A DNA stretch of 64,000 nt from Candidatus Gastranaerophilales bacterium (GTDB lineage: Bacteria; Cyanobacteriota; Vampirovibrionia; Gastranaerophilales; Gastranaerophilaceae). Below, piece by piece: positions 34,529 through 44,179 of the stretch. A model generated the notes under the pieces. That model was not told the origin of the DNA and did not search any database. It worked only from the letters and a program-made list of their open reading frames with translations. The DNA lies in the NCBI GenBank assembly GCA_944326485.1, contig CALVED010000002.1, positions 124,001 to 188,000 of the forward strand. The letters are read 5' to 3'. The stretch's first letter is position 1. Each line of letters starts with the position of its first letter. Both the position numbers and the translations under genes were made by a program.

Positions 34529-37500
34529 ATGAAGGAATTTATTAAAAAATTAAAATGTGATTATAGTGAGAAAGTTCGGGCTTTAATAAAACAAAAAGTC
34601 TCTTTTGTAATGACAGGTCTTACTAATTGTTCAAAATTATTCTTATTGTATCAATTTTTAATTTTTTCAAATAAAAAAACTATTTTTATTACAGATTCAG
34701 AACAAAATGCCCTAAAATATCAAAATGATTTAAAGGTCTTATTTAACCTTAATGTGGAAGTATTTCCATATCAGGATGGCTCTATATATGATACAAATTC
34801 TAAAAATTTATATAAATACGCAAAGCAGATAAAAATTCTTAGAGAATCTCAAAATTATGATGTAATAATAGTTCCGTTAAAAGCACTTTTTGAAAAGTTT
34901 CCTGATAATGATTTTTATGAAAAAAATAAAATACAAATAAAAATAGATGATGAAATTAATGTAGAAGAATTTGCCAAAAAGCTTGTTAAACTTGGTTATA
35001 AAAGAAAGACATTAGTTGCTGATATTGGGGAATTTAGTATTAGGGGAGACATCATAGATGTTTTTCCTCTTAGTGAAAAACCATATAGAATTGAACTATG
35101 GGGAGATACCGTTACTGATATAAGAATTTTTGATAATACAAATCAAAGAAGTATCGAAAAGGTTAAATTAGCTGAAATATTACCATTATATAAGTTTATA
35201 TTAGATAAAGACTCCTATAAAAAAGTAGAAAAATATAATAACGAAGAAGAGAAAGTTATAGAAATAATTAGTTCAATAAAGAATGAAGATTATTTTGAAG
35301 GTATTGAGTATTATGAGTCATATTTTAATACTGATTTAGATGTTTTAACAAGAATAATAAATCCAAGTGATTTTATTTGTATTTTAGATGACTATACTCA
35401 AATAAAATCAAGATATGAACAAATGACAGAGAATTTAGAAAAACAATATTTAGAAAATATAAAAACAAATCAAACTCTGCCTCTTGAAAAACTAAATCAT
35501 TATGCTCTTAAAGAATTTTTAACAACAATAAGTAAATTTTTAAAAATATATTTTGATAATTTTATATCGGAAGAATATGACATAAATATAGAACTTAATA
35601 CACAATTAATTCCATATTTTTCTTCAGGAATAGATGAAATTGTATCATTTATTGAGAAAAAGATAAAAGAAAATTATACGGTTATAGCTGCAACTGATTA
35701 TAAAAACAGAGTAGAAGAAATTTTAAAAGAATATGAACTTTCATATTCAGAAGAAAAAGTTGAGGATAAAAAAGTGTACGTAACAAACAATCTTGTTTTA
35801 TCCGGTAGCATAATAGAAAATTGTAAAATAATAGTAATTACAGATAAAGAATTATTTAATAAACGTTCAAAAGATATAACTTCAGTAAGATATAACTATA
35901 GAAGAGAAAATTTAGATTTTATAGAGAGCCTAAATGATATAAAGGAAGGCGATTATATTGTTCATATGGTTCATGGAATAGGAATATTCAGAGGTTTATC
36001 TAAACAAGTAATAGATAATGAAGAAAAAGACTATTTGACATTAGAATATGCCCGAGGAGATAAATTACATATACCTGCTGAACAAATAAATATGCTCTGC
36101 AGATATAGAGGATCAGGAAATATAGTTCCGTCTTTATCAAAGATGGGAGGAAATGACTGGAATATAACCAAAGGAAAAGTAAAAAAAGCAGTTGAAGATG
36201 TTGCAAAAGATTTAATAAATTTATATGCAATAAGAAAACTATCCAAAGGATATGCATTTGAGCCTGATACCCCTTGGCAATACGAAATGGAAGATGCTTT
36301 TGAATTTACGGAAACTCCTGACCAGATGAAAGCTATATCTCAAACAAAAGAAGATATGGAATCTGAAAAACCTATGGATAGGTTAATATGCGGAGATGTT
36401 GGATTTGGAAAAACAGAAGTTGCAATAAGAGCAATATTTAAAGCTGTAATGTCATCTAAACAAGCAGCAGTTGTTGTCCCTACAACAATACTTGCAATGC
36501 AGCATTATCAAACAATATCAGACAGGTTTAAACCATTTCCAGTTAAAGTAGAACTTCTTTCAAGATTTAAAAGTAATAAAGAGCAAAAAGAGATTATAAA
36601 AAAACTTATTTTAGGGGAGATTGATGTAGTAGTAGGTACTCATAGATTATTACAGGATGATATACAATTTAAAGATTTAGGACTTCTTGTAATAGATGAA
36701 GAACATAAATTTGGAGTAAAGCATAAAGAAAAATTGAAACGACTAAAGAAGAATATTGATATATTAACAATGTCGGCAACGCCTATACCAAGAACGTTAT
36801 ATATGTCTTTATCCGGAATAAAAGATATGAGTATAATAAATACTCCGCCTACAAACAGATTGCCTATAAAAACATACATAGGCGAATATAAAGAATCAAT
36901 AATAAAAAATGCAATTAATTATGAACTTGAAAGAGAAGGTCAGGTTTTCTATTTGTATAACAGAGTAGAAAGTATATATGATTTTGCAAAAAATTTAAAA
37001 GAATTAATGCCAAATATAAGACTTGCAGTTGCACATGGACAAATGGATAAGAATGCACTGGAACAAATAATGGTAGATTTTTTAAATAAAGAATATGATG
37101 TCTTATTGTGTACAACAATAATAGAGTCAGGATTAGATATACAAAATGCAAATACAATGATAATACATGATGCTGATAAATTTGGACTTGCTCAGTTGTA
37201 TCAAATAAGAGGAAGGGTTGGAAGAACTGCACGTCAGGCATTTTGTTATTGTTTATATAAGAGCAATAAGAATTTAACGCAAGATGCTGTTAAAAGATTA
37301 AAGTATATTAAAGAATTTACAACGCTTGGCAGCGGATATCAAATTGCAATGCGAGATATTGAAATAAGGGGCGTTGGAAACGTATTAGGTACAAAACAGC
37401 ATGGTCAAATGGTAAATGTGGGCTTTGATACATATTGTCAACTTTTAGAAGATGCTATTGCTGAAATACAAGAAGGAAAAGTTAATGAGTATAAACCTGC

Positions 37501-37987
37501 AATAGTGGATATAAATGTTACAGCATATATACCTGATGAATGGGTGGGTTCTAAAGAACAAAAAATGATAGAGTATAAGCGTTTGGCTGATGTTAAATCT
37601 ATAGAAGAACTTGATTTAATAAAATCAGAGTGGAAAGATAGATTTTCAAAAATGTCAGAACCTGTTGAAAATTTAATAAAACTTGTAAACTTAAGATTAT
37701 TGGCGACACAAGCCGGAATTTCATTAATTAGAGAAGTTGATTCAACAATAAGGATATATATAAATTTATCTAAAGGAGAGTGGAATATATTATCTAATGG
37801 ATTAGATAAAAATATTACAAAATATATTAAGTATACACTTGCTCCGAATACTTGTAATGACGGGAAAAGTATACTAATTATTAACACAAATTATATAAAT
37901 TTTGATGAATTGTTTAACATTCTGGCTAATTTATTTTATCATATACTAAAGATAGGATATGATTATAATCCAAATGTGAAAGGTTAG
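34529..37987 (+). CDS. mfd: Transcription-repair coupling factor Mfd
   Basis: About 1152 aa. Displaces RNA polymerase stalled at DNA lesions and recruits UvrA. N-terminal UvrB-like domains, then the CarD-like RNA-polymerase-interaction domain (EGDYIVHMVHGIGIF), helicase motifs GDVGFGKTEVAIRA (Walker A), DEEHKFGVKHKEKLK, TMSATPIPRTLY and QIRGRVGRTARQAFCY, and the C-terminal TRCF domain (NVLGTKQHGQMVNVGFDTY). The frame is open to a GTG at 34457, but those 24 extra codons are pure translation of the repeat element. I therefore place the start at ATG 34529 (MKEFIKKLK), where homology to the family begins. No good ribosome binding site precedes it. Confidence 0.93.
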   Translation: MKEFIKKLKCDYSEKVRALIKQKVSFVMTGLTNCSKLFLLYQFLIFSNKKTIFITDSEQNALKYQNDLKVLFNLNVEVFPYQDGSIYDTNSKNLYKYAKQIKILRESQNYDVIIVPLKALFEKFPDNDFYEKNKIQIKIDDEINVEEFAKKLVKLGYKRKTLVADIGEFSIRGDIIDVFPLSEKPYRIELWGDTVTDIRIFDNTNQRSIEKVKLAEILPLYKFILDKDSYKKVEKYNNEEEKVIEIISSIKNEDYFEGIEYYESYFNTDLDVLTRIINPSDFICILDDYTQIKSRYEQMTENLEKQYLENIKTNQTLPLEKLNHYALKEFLTTISKFLKIYFDNFISEEYDINIELNTQLIPYFSSGIDEIVSFIEKKIKENYTVIAATDYKNRVEEILKEYELSYSEEKVEDKKVYVTNNLVLSGSIIENCKIIVITDKELFNKRSKDITSVRYNYRRENLDFIESLNDIKEGDYIVHMVHGIGIFRGLSKQVIDNEEKDYLTLEYARGDKLHIPAEQINMLCRYRGSGNIVPSLSKMGGNDWNITKGKVKKAVEDVAKDLINLYAIRKLSKGYAFEPDTPWQYEMEDAFEFTETPDQMKAISQTKEDMESEKPMDRLICGDVGFGKTEVAIRAIFKAVMSSKQAAVVVPTTILAMQHYQTISDRFKPFPVKVELLSRFKSNKEQKEIIKKLILGEIDVVVGTHRLLQDDIQFKDLGLLVIDEEHKFGVKHKEKLKRLKKNIDILTMSATPIPRTLYMSLSGIKDMSIINTPPTNRLPIKTYIGEYKESIIKNAINYELEREGQVFYLYNRVESIYDFAKNLKELMPNIRLAVAHGQMDKNALEQIMVDFLNKEYDVLLCTTIIESGLDIQNANTMIIHDADKFGLAQLYQIRGRVGRTARQAFCYCLYKSNKNLTQDAVKRLKYIKEFTTLGSGYQIAMRDIEIRGVGNVLGTKQHGQMVNVGFDTYCQLLEDAIAEIQEGKVNEYKPAIVDINVTAYIPDEWVGSKEQKMIEYKRLADVKSIEELDLIKSEWKDRFSKMSEPVENLIKLVNLRLLATQAGISLIREVDSTIRIYINLSKGEWNILSNGLDKNITKYIKYTLAPNTCNDGKSILIINTNYINFDELFNILANLFYHILKIGYDYNPNVKG

Positions 37988-38007
37988 TATTAACCAAGGA
38001 GAAAATT

Positions 38008-39147
38008 ATGAATAAATTAAAAGTAGTTGCATTTGCACTTCTTACAATGTTCCTTTTTACAGGATGTAGTTTGAAAAAGAATGATAACGATATCATAAAG
38101 ATAAATGATACAGTTATCACAAAAACAGAATTTAATAAGGCTTATGATACAGTTGTATCCGGTAAAATGTTTGAACAAATGGGTGTTGATTTAAAAAAAG
38201 ATCCTGATAATATTTTTGCACTAATGATGAGAGAACAAGTTGTTTCAACATTAATCGTTAAAGCTCTTTTAAATGAAGAAATGGATAAACGTAAGATTAC
38301 TGTATCTAAAGAAGATCTAGAAAATGCAGAAAAAGAAATAATAAGTAAGTTTGGTACAAAAGAACAATTCTTACAAATTTTAAAAGCTAATAATGTAACC
38401 TATGATAATTTTAAAAAGGATTTGCAAGAAGAAATCAAAATGAAAAAATTTGTAGATTCAATTGCAATGGTTTCAATAGGCGAATCTGTAGCAAAAAAAT
38501 ATTATGATGATAACATAGATAAATTTAAGTATCCGAAAAGAGTAAGGGCATCACATATATTAATATCTGCTAATATTAATCAGATAAAAGATAAGATAAA
38601 AGAAGAAAATAAAGATTTAACAGATGAAGAAGTAAATGCTAAAGCAGAAGAAGAGATGCAAGCCAGATTAAAAAAAGCAGAGAAATTGCAAGCTCAATTA
38701 AAGAAGGCACCAAAAACATTTGCTAAATTGGCTAAAGAAAATTCAGAAGATTTGGCAAGTGCAATAAAAGGTGGAGATTTAGGGTTCTTTGCTAAAGAAG
38801 AAATGGTTGAACCATTTGCTCAAGTTGCTTTTTCAATAGCTCCTAATACTATTTCTGATGTTGTGAAAACTGATTTCGGATATCATATTATAATGGTTAC
38901 GGATAGAAATGAAGCAGGCACATTATCTTTTGAACAAAGTAAAAAGGATATTATTAATTACTTAGAAAGTCAGGATAAAGTTGATATATTAAAAAATAAA
39001 ATTGAAAGCTTAAGAAAAGAAGCTAAAATAGAATATTTGGATCCTGCATATAATCCGGAAGAAATACAAAAGAAAATAAAAGAACAAGCAGAAAAGAATC
39101 CTGAATTAAAGGCGTTAACATCGCTTCAGACGAAAAGTAATAAATAA
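38008..39147 (+). CDS. PrsA/SurA-like peptidyl-prolyl isomerase lipoprotein
   Basis: 379 aa. Signal peptide with lipobox FTGC (C20), a SurA_N-type helical chaperone domain (about 30-170), then a parvulin domain (RVRASHILISA ... FAKLAKENSEDLASAIKGGDLGFFAKEEMVEPFAQVAFSI ... DFGYHIIMVTDR) interrupted by a Lys/Glu-rich helical insertion of about 45 residues. A role in folding of exported or outer-membrane proteins is expected. AAGGAG precedes the ATG, 20 bp after mfd; co-transcription with mfd is likely. Confidence 0.9.
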   Translation: MNKLKVVAFALLTMFLFTGCSLKKNDNDIIKINDTVITKTEFNKAYDTVVSGKMFEQMGVDLKKDPDNIFALMMREQVVSTLIVKALLNEEMDKRKITVSKEDLENAEKEIISKFGTKEQFLQILKANNVTYDNFKKDLQEEIKMKKFVDSIAMVSIGESVAKKYYDDNIDKFKYPKRVRASHILISANINQIKDKIKEENKDLTDEEVNAKAEEEMQARLKKAEKLQAQLKKAPKTFAKLAKENSEDLASAIKGGDLGFFAKEEMVEPFAQVAFSIAPNTISDVVKTDFGYHIIMVTDRNEAGTLSFEQSKKDIINYLESQDKVDILKNKIESLRKEAKIEYLDPAYNPEEIQKKIKEQAEKNPELKALTSLQTKSNK

Positions 39148-39155
39148 ATTTATAG

Positions 39156-39196
39156 AATGGCAAAGAAAAATATAAAATTTTCTTTGCCATTTTTTT
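39156..39196 (+). terminator. Rho-independent terminator
   Basis: 14-bp stem aatggcaaagaaaa (39156-39169) with ttttctttgccatt (39178-39191), then a T run to 39196. The rfaE2 ribosome binding site TTGGAG follows directly, so rfaE2 depends on read-through or on a promoter inside the hairpin area. Confidence 0.85.
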
Positions 39197-39205
39197 GGAG
39201 ATTTT

Positions 39206-39670
39206 ATGTTAATAAGGCAAAATGAATTAGATAATTTGTTAAAGAAATTAAGGCAAGAAAATAAAACAATAGTCACAACAAATGGGTGTTTTGATATTTT
39301 ACATGTTGGACATGTAAGATATTTGAATAAAGCAAAGAGTTTTGGGGATGTATTAATAGTTGCTCTAAATTCAGATAAGTCTGTGAAAAAAATAAAAGGT
39401 GAAAGTCGTCCTATAAATAATGAGGAAGATAGAGCAGAAGTTTTATCAGCATTAAGAAGTGTAGATTATGTAGTATTATTTGATGAAACTTCTCCAATAG
39501 ACTTACTTTTAAAAATAAAACCTGATGTACATACAAAAGGTGCTGATTATACAATAGAAACACTTCCTGAGGCAAAAGGAATAATGGCTGCAGGTGGAAG
39601 AATTGAATTTATTTCTTTTGTTGAAGGGAAATCAACTACTTCAATTATAGAAAAAATGAAAACGAAATAA
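39206..39670 (+). CDS. rfaE2: D-glycero-beta-D-manno-heptose 1-phosphate adenylyltransferase (HldE C-terminal domain)
   Basis: 154 aa nucleotidyltransferase with TTNGCFDILHVGHVRYLNKAK (HxGH) and the ADYTIETLPEAKGIMAAGG block. It makes ADP-heptose for LPS inner core. It is a stand-alone domain, in contrast to the fused HldE of E. coli; the matching kinase (rfaE1) lies 10 kb downstream. The next gene, lpxD, starts 98 bp on. Confidence 0.9.
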   Translation: MLIRQNELDNLLKKLRQENKTIVTTNGCFDILHVGHVRYLNKAKSFGDVLIVALNSDKSVKKIKGESRPINNEEDRAEVLSALRSVDYVVLFDETSPIDLLLKIKPDVHTKGADYTIETLPEAKGIMAAGGRIEFISFVEGKSTTSIIEKMKTK

Positions 39671-39692
39671 ATCATAAGATGGGGATAAACGG

Positions 39693-39728
39693 CTTATTAC
39701 TCTAGTAATAAAGTTTGTGTTTTTTTTC
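39693..39728 (+). terminator. Candidate terminator upstream of lpxD
   Basis: Stem cttattact (39693-39701) with agtaata(a)ag (39704-39713, one bulged A), followed by tttgtgtttttttt. It lies between rfaE2 and the lipid A operon. Confidence 0.5.
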
Positions 39729-39767
39729 TCATCGTATTAAAATATATAGGAAAAAGAGGGAAAAATA

Positions 39768-40856
39768 ATGAGGGATATAAATACAATGACAACATATTCA
39801 TTAGAAGAAATATCACAAATAGTAGGTGGTATTTTAACGAAATTGGAAGATGTTAAAATAACAAAATTGGGACCTCCTTTATTAGCTGATGAAAATACAT
39901 TAGCATTAGCATTGAATGAAGATGAAATAGAAAATTTATCCAAGACAAAAGCAAAAGCAGCATTGGTTCCAATAGGAGTTACATCTGAATTAATTTCAAC
40001 AATAGAAGCTGAGCGCCCGCGTTTAGCAATGATGAAATTGTTGCATTTATTTTATATGCCGCCAGATTCAACAGTTGGGATTCATCCGAGTGCAACAGTT
40101 CATCCGACTGCAAAAATAGGAGAAAATGTTGCCATTGGACCAAATGTAGTTATTTCCAAAAATGTAGTAATAGGAAAAAATACGAAAATATTAGCAAATA
40201 CCTATATAGGCAGGGCCGTACAAATTGGTGAAAATTGTTTATTTCATCCGGGATGTAATATTGGTGATAATGCAATAATAGGAAATCGTGTTATATTACA
40301 ACATTCAGTAAGTATAGCTGCAGACGGATTCAGTTTTGTTACAGAAAATCCTAATAATGTTGAAAATGCAAGACAAGAAGGCAGTGTAAAAGAAGATAAT
40401 ACTGACCAAAAAATATACAAAATACCTTCAGTTGGTTCAGTTGTAATCGAAGATGATGTTGAAATAGGTGCAAATAGCTGTATTGATAAAGGTACGATAG
40501 AAAATACAGTTATAGGAGAACAAACAAAAATAGATAATCTAGTACAAATAGGGCATAACTGTAAAATTGGAAAAGGCTGTATGATTGTATCTCAAGTTGG
40601 TATTGCAGGAAGCTGCAAAATTGGAGATAGAGTTGTAATAGCTGGTCAAGTTGGTATGGCTGATCATATTGAAATAGGAAGTGACTCAATTATAATGGCT
40701 AAAGCCGGTATAACACGAAGCTTCCCGGAAAAATCAATATTAATTGGTGCTCCTGCAATGCCTAGAAAAGATTTCATTAAACATATGAAAACCATGAAAA
40801 AAGCAGAGGATTTGGTAAATAAATTCAAAGATTATGAGCATTTGCTAAAGGATTAG
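39768..40856 (+). CDS. lpxD: UDP-3-O-acylglucosamine N-acyltransferase
   Basis: 362 aa. N-terminal LpxD uridine-binding domain (about 1-105) and a left-handed beta-helix of hexapeptide repeats (about 105-330: [32 protein letters not shown]...), with the catalytic-His region [12 protein letters not shown] and AADGFSF. Adds the N-linked hydroxyacyl chain to lipid A precursor. First gene of a tight lpxD-lpxC-fabZ-lpxA operon. GAGGG precedes the ATG. Confidence 0.94.
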   Translation: MRDINTMTTYSLEEISQIVGGILTKLEDVKITKLGPPLLADENTLALALNEDEIENLSKTKAKAALVPIGVTSELISTIEAERPRLAMMKLLHLFYMPPDSTVGIHPSATVHPTAKIGENVAIGPNVVISKNVVIGKNTKILANTYIGRAVQIGENCLFHPGCNIGDNAIIGNRVILQHSVSIAADGFSFVTENPNNVENARQEGSVKEDNTDQKIYKIPSVGSVVIEDDVEIGANSCIDKGTIENTVIGEQTKIDNLVQIGHNCKIGKGCMIVSQVGIAGSCKIGDRVVIAGQVGMADHIEIGSDSIIMAKAGITRSFPEKSILIGAPAMPRKDFIKHMKTMKKAEDLVNKFKDYEHLLKD

Positions 40857-40860
40857 ATTA

Positions 40861-41667
40861 ATGGGTACTTTAAAAAAAGAGGTTATATTAAAATCAGTAG
40901 CTTTAATGACAGGTCTTGAATCGGAAGCGAGAGTTTGTCCTTCTAAAGAAAAAGGTATAAGATTTCATGTTGCCGGTAAAAGTATAGAGGCGAAGGTTGA
41001 AAATGTTGTTTCAACAGAACATTGTACCGTTATTGGGAATAATGAAATAAAAGTAATGTTAATAGAACATTTTATGGCGGCTTGCGCAATATGTAAAATA
41101 GATTCAGTTGATGTATATCTTTCGCATTTTGAACTCCCTATATTGGGCGGTGCTTCAAAAGAATGGGTAAATGCTTTTGAAGAAGCTGGTATAATAGAAC
41201 CAAATGAAAGAAAAATATCATTAACAGATCCGGTTTCATATCTTAACGGAAAAACTCATTTGGTTGTATTACCTTCTGAAAATTTGAATGTGACATATAG
41301 TGTTAATTTTAAACATAAAGATTTAAAAAACAGATGGGTAAGTATAGATATAAGTAGACTGGATGAAATTACAGAAGCAAGAACTTTTGGTTATTTGAAT
41401 GAGCTTGAAATGCTTCAAAAGGCAGGCTATGCCAGAGGTGCTAATATAAACAACACAGTAGGTTTAACAGATGATGGTTATACAACTGAATTAAAATCTG
41501 AATATGAACCAATAAAACATAAAATTCTTGATTTAATAGGAGATTTCTATCTCGCAGGTTGTAATATATTAAATTTTAAAGCAGAAATAATAGTAAAAGA
41601 AGCAGGACACACTGTTCATGTTAAAACGGCAAGAATGTTAAAAGATAAATTAATAATGGAGGAATAA
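40861..41667 (+). CDS. lpxC: UDP-3-O-acyl-N-acetylglucosamine deacetylase
   Basis: 268 aa, somewhat shorter than the usual 300. Zinc enzyme of the committed step of lipid A synthesis: IEHFMAAC supplies the first His and the general-base Glu, KHKILDLIGDFYLAG the His and Asp ligands, and GHTVHVKTARM the C-terminal His. LPILGGAS and EARTFG motifs are present. It starts 4 bp after lpxD and shares a base with fabZ. Confidence 0.93.
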   Translation: MGTLKKEVILKSVALMTGLESEARVCPSKEKGIRFHVAGKSIEAKVENVVSTEHCTVIGNNEIKVMLIEHFMAACAICKIDSVDVYLSHFELPILGGASKEWVNAFEEAGIIEPNERKISLTDPVSYLNGKTHLVVLPSENLNVTYSVNFKHKDLKNRWVSIDISRLDEITEARTFGYLNELEMLQKAGYARGANINNTVGLTDDGYTTELKSEYEPIKHKILDLIGDFYLAGCNILNFKAEIIVKEAGHTVHVKTARMLKDKLIMEE

Positions 41668-42119
41668 TGACAGAAGAGCAAATAGTGACATTTGATGTGA
41701 TAGATATAATGAATATGATACCTCACAGATATCCTTTTTTACTCGTTGATAGAATAACAGAATGTGTTCCGGGAAAATATTGTAAAGGTTATAAAAATTT
41801 AACAATGAATGAAGAATTTTTCCAAGGTCATTTCCCAAATAATCCGGTGTTTCCAGGTGTGTTACAGCTAGAAGCGATGGCTCAAATGTCAGCAGGTGTA
41901 CTAATGCCATTACCACAATATAAAGATAAATTATTTTTATATGCCGGAATAGATGGAGTAAGGTTCAGAAAACAAGTTAAACCTGGTGATAGATTTGATA
42001 TGGAAGCAGAATTGGTAAAAATAAAAGGCCCGATAGCAAAAGCACATGCAAAAGGTTTTGTAGATGGTCACCTTGCAGTAGAAGCAGACTTAATGTTTTC
42101 AATTGTAGGTAATAAATAG
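41667..42119 (+). CDS. fabZ: 3-hydroxyacyl-ACP dehydratase FabZ
   Basis: 150 aa hot-dog fold. Catalytic His in MIPHRYPFLLVDRI and Glu in FPGVLQLEAMAQMS, with GHFPNNPVFPG between. It competes with LpxA and LpxD for hydroxyacyl-ACP, which explains its place between lpxC and lpxA. Its ATG overlaps the lpxC stop by one base. Confidence 0.95.
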   Translation: MTEEQIVTFDVIDIMNMIPHRYPFLLVDRITECVPGKYCKGYKNLTMNEEFFQGHFPNNPVFPGVLQLEAMAQMSAGVLMPLPQYKDKLFLYAGIDGVRFRKQVKPGDRFDMEAELVKIKGPIAKAHAKGFVDGHLAVEADLMFSIVGNK

Positions 42120-42133
42120 AGAGGAAGAAAATT

Positions 42134-42937
42134 ATGGCTATACATGAAACAGCAATTATAGCAAAAGATGCAGTAATACCTGCAAGTTGTGAAATAGGAC
42201 CTTATGTAGTAATAGGTGAAAATGTTGTTTTGGGCGAAAATGTAAAAATATTTGCAAATGCATATTTGGAATGTTGTGAAATAGGAGATAATACTACAAT
42301 ATATCCGTTTGCAAGTATAGGAACAGCTCCTCAAGATTTAAGCTATAAAGGCCAAAAAACAAAAGCTGTTATAGGAAAAAATTGTATTATAAAAGAATAT
42401 GTAACAATAAATAGAGCTGCTGGTGAAGACGGTGCTATAACAAAAGTAGGAGATAAATGTTTATTTATGGCATCAGCTCATGTGGCTCACAATTGTGTAG
42501 TGGAAGATGAAGCAATATTTGCAAATTTGGCAACTATCGGCGGACATTGTCACGTTGGTAAAGGCGCATTTTTAGGTGGAATGAGCGTATATCATCAAAA
42601 TGTAAGAATTGGTGAATATGTTATTGTATCAGGTTTTTCTGCCGCAAGAATGGATCTTCCTCCGTTTTGTAAAGCAGATGGTCGTCCTGCAATTATGCAC
42701 GGTCCAAATGTTATAGGACTAAAGAGAAGAGGATTCTCTCCTCAAGAAAGAAAAAATATAAGAGAGGCATACAAATTAATACAATCAAGAACCCATAAAT
42801 TATCAGATGTTGTTAATATTTTAGAAGAAAAATATGCAGATGATAAAAATGTTCTAAGGCTTGCAGAATTTATTAAAACATCAAAAAGAGGCATATATTT
42901 ATCAAGATGTAATGATCTTGTAGATGAAGAGGTATAA
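42134..42937 (+). CDS. lpxA: UDP-N-acetylglucosamine acyltransferase
   Basis: 267 aa. Left-handed beta-helix (IHETAIIAKDAVIPASCEIGPYVVIGENVVLGENVKI...), catalytic-His segment MASAHVAHNCVV, and the C-terminal helical domain (GLKRRGFSPQERKNIREAYKLI). First step of lipid A synthesis. AGAGGAAGAAA precedes the ATG. Confidence 0.95.
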   Translation: MAIHETAIIAKDAVIPASCEIGPYVVIGENVVLGENVKIFANAYLECCEIGDNTTIYPFASIGTAPQDLSYKGQKTKAVIGKNCIIKEYVTINRAAGEDGAITKVGDKCLFMASAHVAHNCVVEDEAIFANLATIGGHCHVGKGAFLGGMSVYHQNVRIGEYVIVSGFSAARMDLPPFCKADGRPAIMHGPNVIGLKRRGFSPQERKNIREAYKLIQSRTHKLSDVVNILEEKYADDKNVLRLAEFIKTSKRGIYLSRCNDLVDEEV

Positions 42938-42939
42938 AA

Positions 42940-44046
42940 ATGAATAATAACCTATGGGAAAAATATGCAAAAGTATTGGTGGAGTATTCTGTAAATGTTC
43001 AACCTGAAGAACTAACTGTAATAAGGACTGATTCATATCTTTCTCAGCCGCTTATAAAAGAAATATATAAGCAGGTTCTTTTAAGAGGCGGATATCCTGT
43101 TGTTAGAATGGGAGTTGAAGGATTAAACGAAGTTTTTATAAAAAATGCAACAGATAAACAATTAGAATATATAGATCCAATGCTTGAAGTTGAATACAAG
43201 CAAGCAAAAAATATGATTTCCATAGGCGCACCGTTAAATATAAAAAATATGGCAAGAAGTGATGCTATGAAAATGGCGAAGAGAGCAAGTGTTATGAAAG
43301 ATTTATCTGCAGCTATGATGCAAAGAACTGCAGATGGTGATTTTAATTGGGTAATTGCAGATTTCCCAACAAATGCACTTGCTCAAGAGGCAAAAATGTC
43401 ACTTGATGAGTATACAGAATTTTTGATAAAGGCATGTTATCTTCATTTGGATAATCCTGTAGAGAAATGGAAACAAATAGCACAAGAACAAAAAAGGATA
43501 GAAGATTATCTTAATGGAAAATCTAAATTAAGAATTACCGGAGAAAAAACAGATATTACGTTTAATGTATCTGGAAGAATTTGGAAAAATTGTGCAGGAG
43601 AATATAATTTTCCTGATGGAGAAGTTTATACATCTCCTGTTGAAGATAGTGCTCAAGGTCAGATATATTTTGATTTTCCTCAAATATATAGAGGCAATGA
43701 GGCTCAAAAAGTATTATTAACATTGGAAAAAGGTAAAGTTGTTGATGCTAAGGCAGAAAAAGGCGAAGATTTCCTTTTAAAAATGCTTGATATGGATGAA
43801 GGTTCAAGATTTGTTGGCGAAATAGCTATAGGTACAAATGAAATGATTCAAGATATTACAGGAAATATCTTGTTTGATGAGAAGATTGGCGGATCTATTC
43901 ATATGGCTATAGGTGCATCATATCCTGAGGCTGGAGGAAAAAATGTTTCTGGTCTCCACTGGGATTTAATTAAGAACATGAAAAATGGTGGAAAAATTTA
44001 TGTTGATGATGTGCTTATTTATGAAAATGGTAAATTTATTATATAA
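42940..44046 (+). CDS. M29-family metallo-aminopeptidase
   Basis: 368 aa. Aminopeptidase T/AmpS family: N-terminal EKYAKVLVEYSVNVQPEELTVIRT, a central ADFPTNALAQEAKMSLDEYTEFLIKACYL block, and the metal-binding C-terminal part with VYTSPVEDSAQGQIYFDFP and HMAIGASYPEAGGKNVSGLHWDLI. It releases N-terminal amino acids in the cytoplasm. It starts 2 bp after lpxA, so it is carried at the end of the lipid A operon. Confidence 0.9.
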   Translation: MNNNLWEKYAKVLVEYSVNVQPEELTVIRTDSYLSQPLIKEIYKQVLLRGGYPVVRMGVEGLNEVFIKNATDKQLEYIDPMLEVEYKQAKNMISIGAPLNIKNMARSDAMKMAKRASVMKDLSAAMMQRTADGDFNWVIADFPTNALAQEAKMSLDEYTEFLIKACYLHLDNPVEKWKQIAQEQKRIEDYLNGKSKLRITGEKTDITFNVSGRIWKNCAGEYNFPDGEVYTSPVEDSAQGQIYFDFPQIYRGNEAQKVLLTLEKGKVVDAKAEKGEDFLLKMLDMDEGSRFVGEIAIGTNEMIQDITGNILFDEKIGGSIHMAIGASYPEAGGKNVSGLHWDLIKNMKNGGKIYVDDVLIYENGKFII

Positions 44047-44055
44047 TTAAAAATT

Positions 44056-44177
44056 GTCCGAGAAAAAATTCACGATAAGCTGAAAGAGTGAGTGAATTTT
44101 TTTGAGTGGCATTTTCAAAAGGTGAGTACTTTGTTAGCGAGGATGACTCGGTAACAAAGTGCGATACTAGATTAAAT
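44056..44177 (+). repeat. Dispersed structured repeat, copy B
   Basis: Near-identical to copy A. Hairpin 1: aaaaaattcac (44063-44073) with gtgaatttttt (44092-44102), one pair longer than in A on both arms. Hairpin 2: actttgtta (44128-44136) with taacaaagt (44152-44160). It fills the gap between the aminopeptidase stop and the stop of a convergent minus-strand gene, so it does not act as a leader of the next gene. Confidence 0.9.
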
Positions 44178-44179
44178 TA

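Noticed and set aside
36000-37241. Several minus-strand frames of 71-108 codons inside mfd
   Set aside because: Antisense shadows of strongly conserved helicase coding sequence, without start signals.
44056-44177. Repeat copy B as a leader attenuator of pfp
   Set aside because: A complete minus-strand gene (44180-44536) lies between it and pfp, so it cannot be a simple leader there; this also weakens the attenuator idea for the family.
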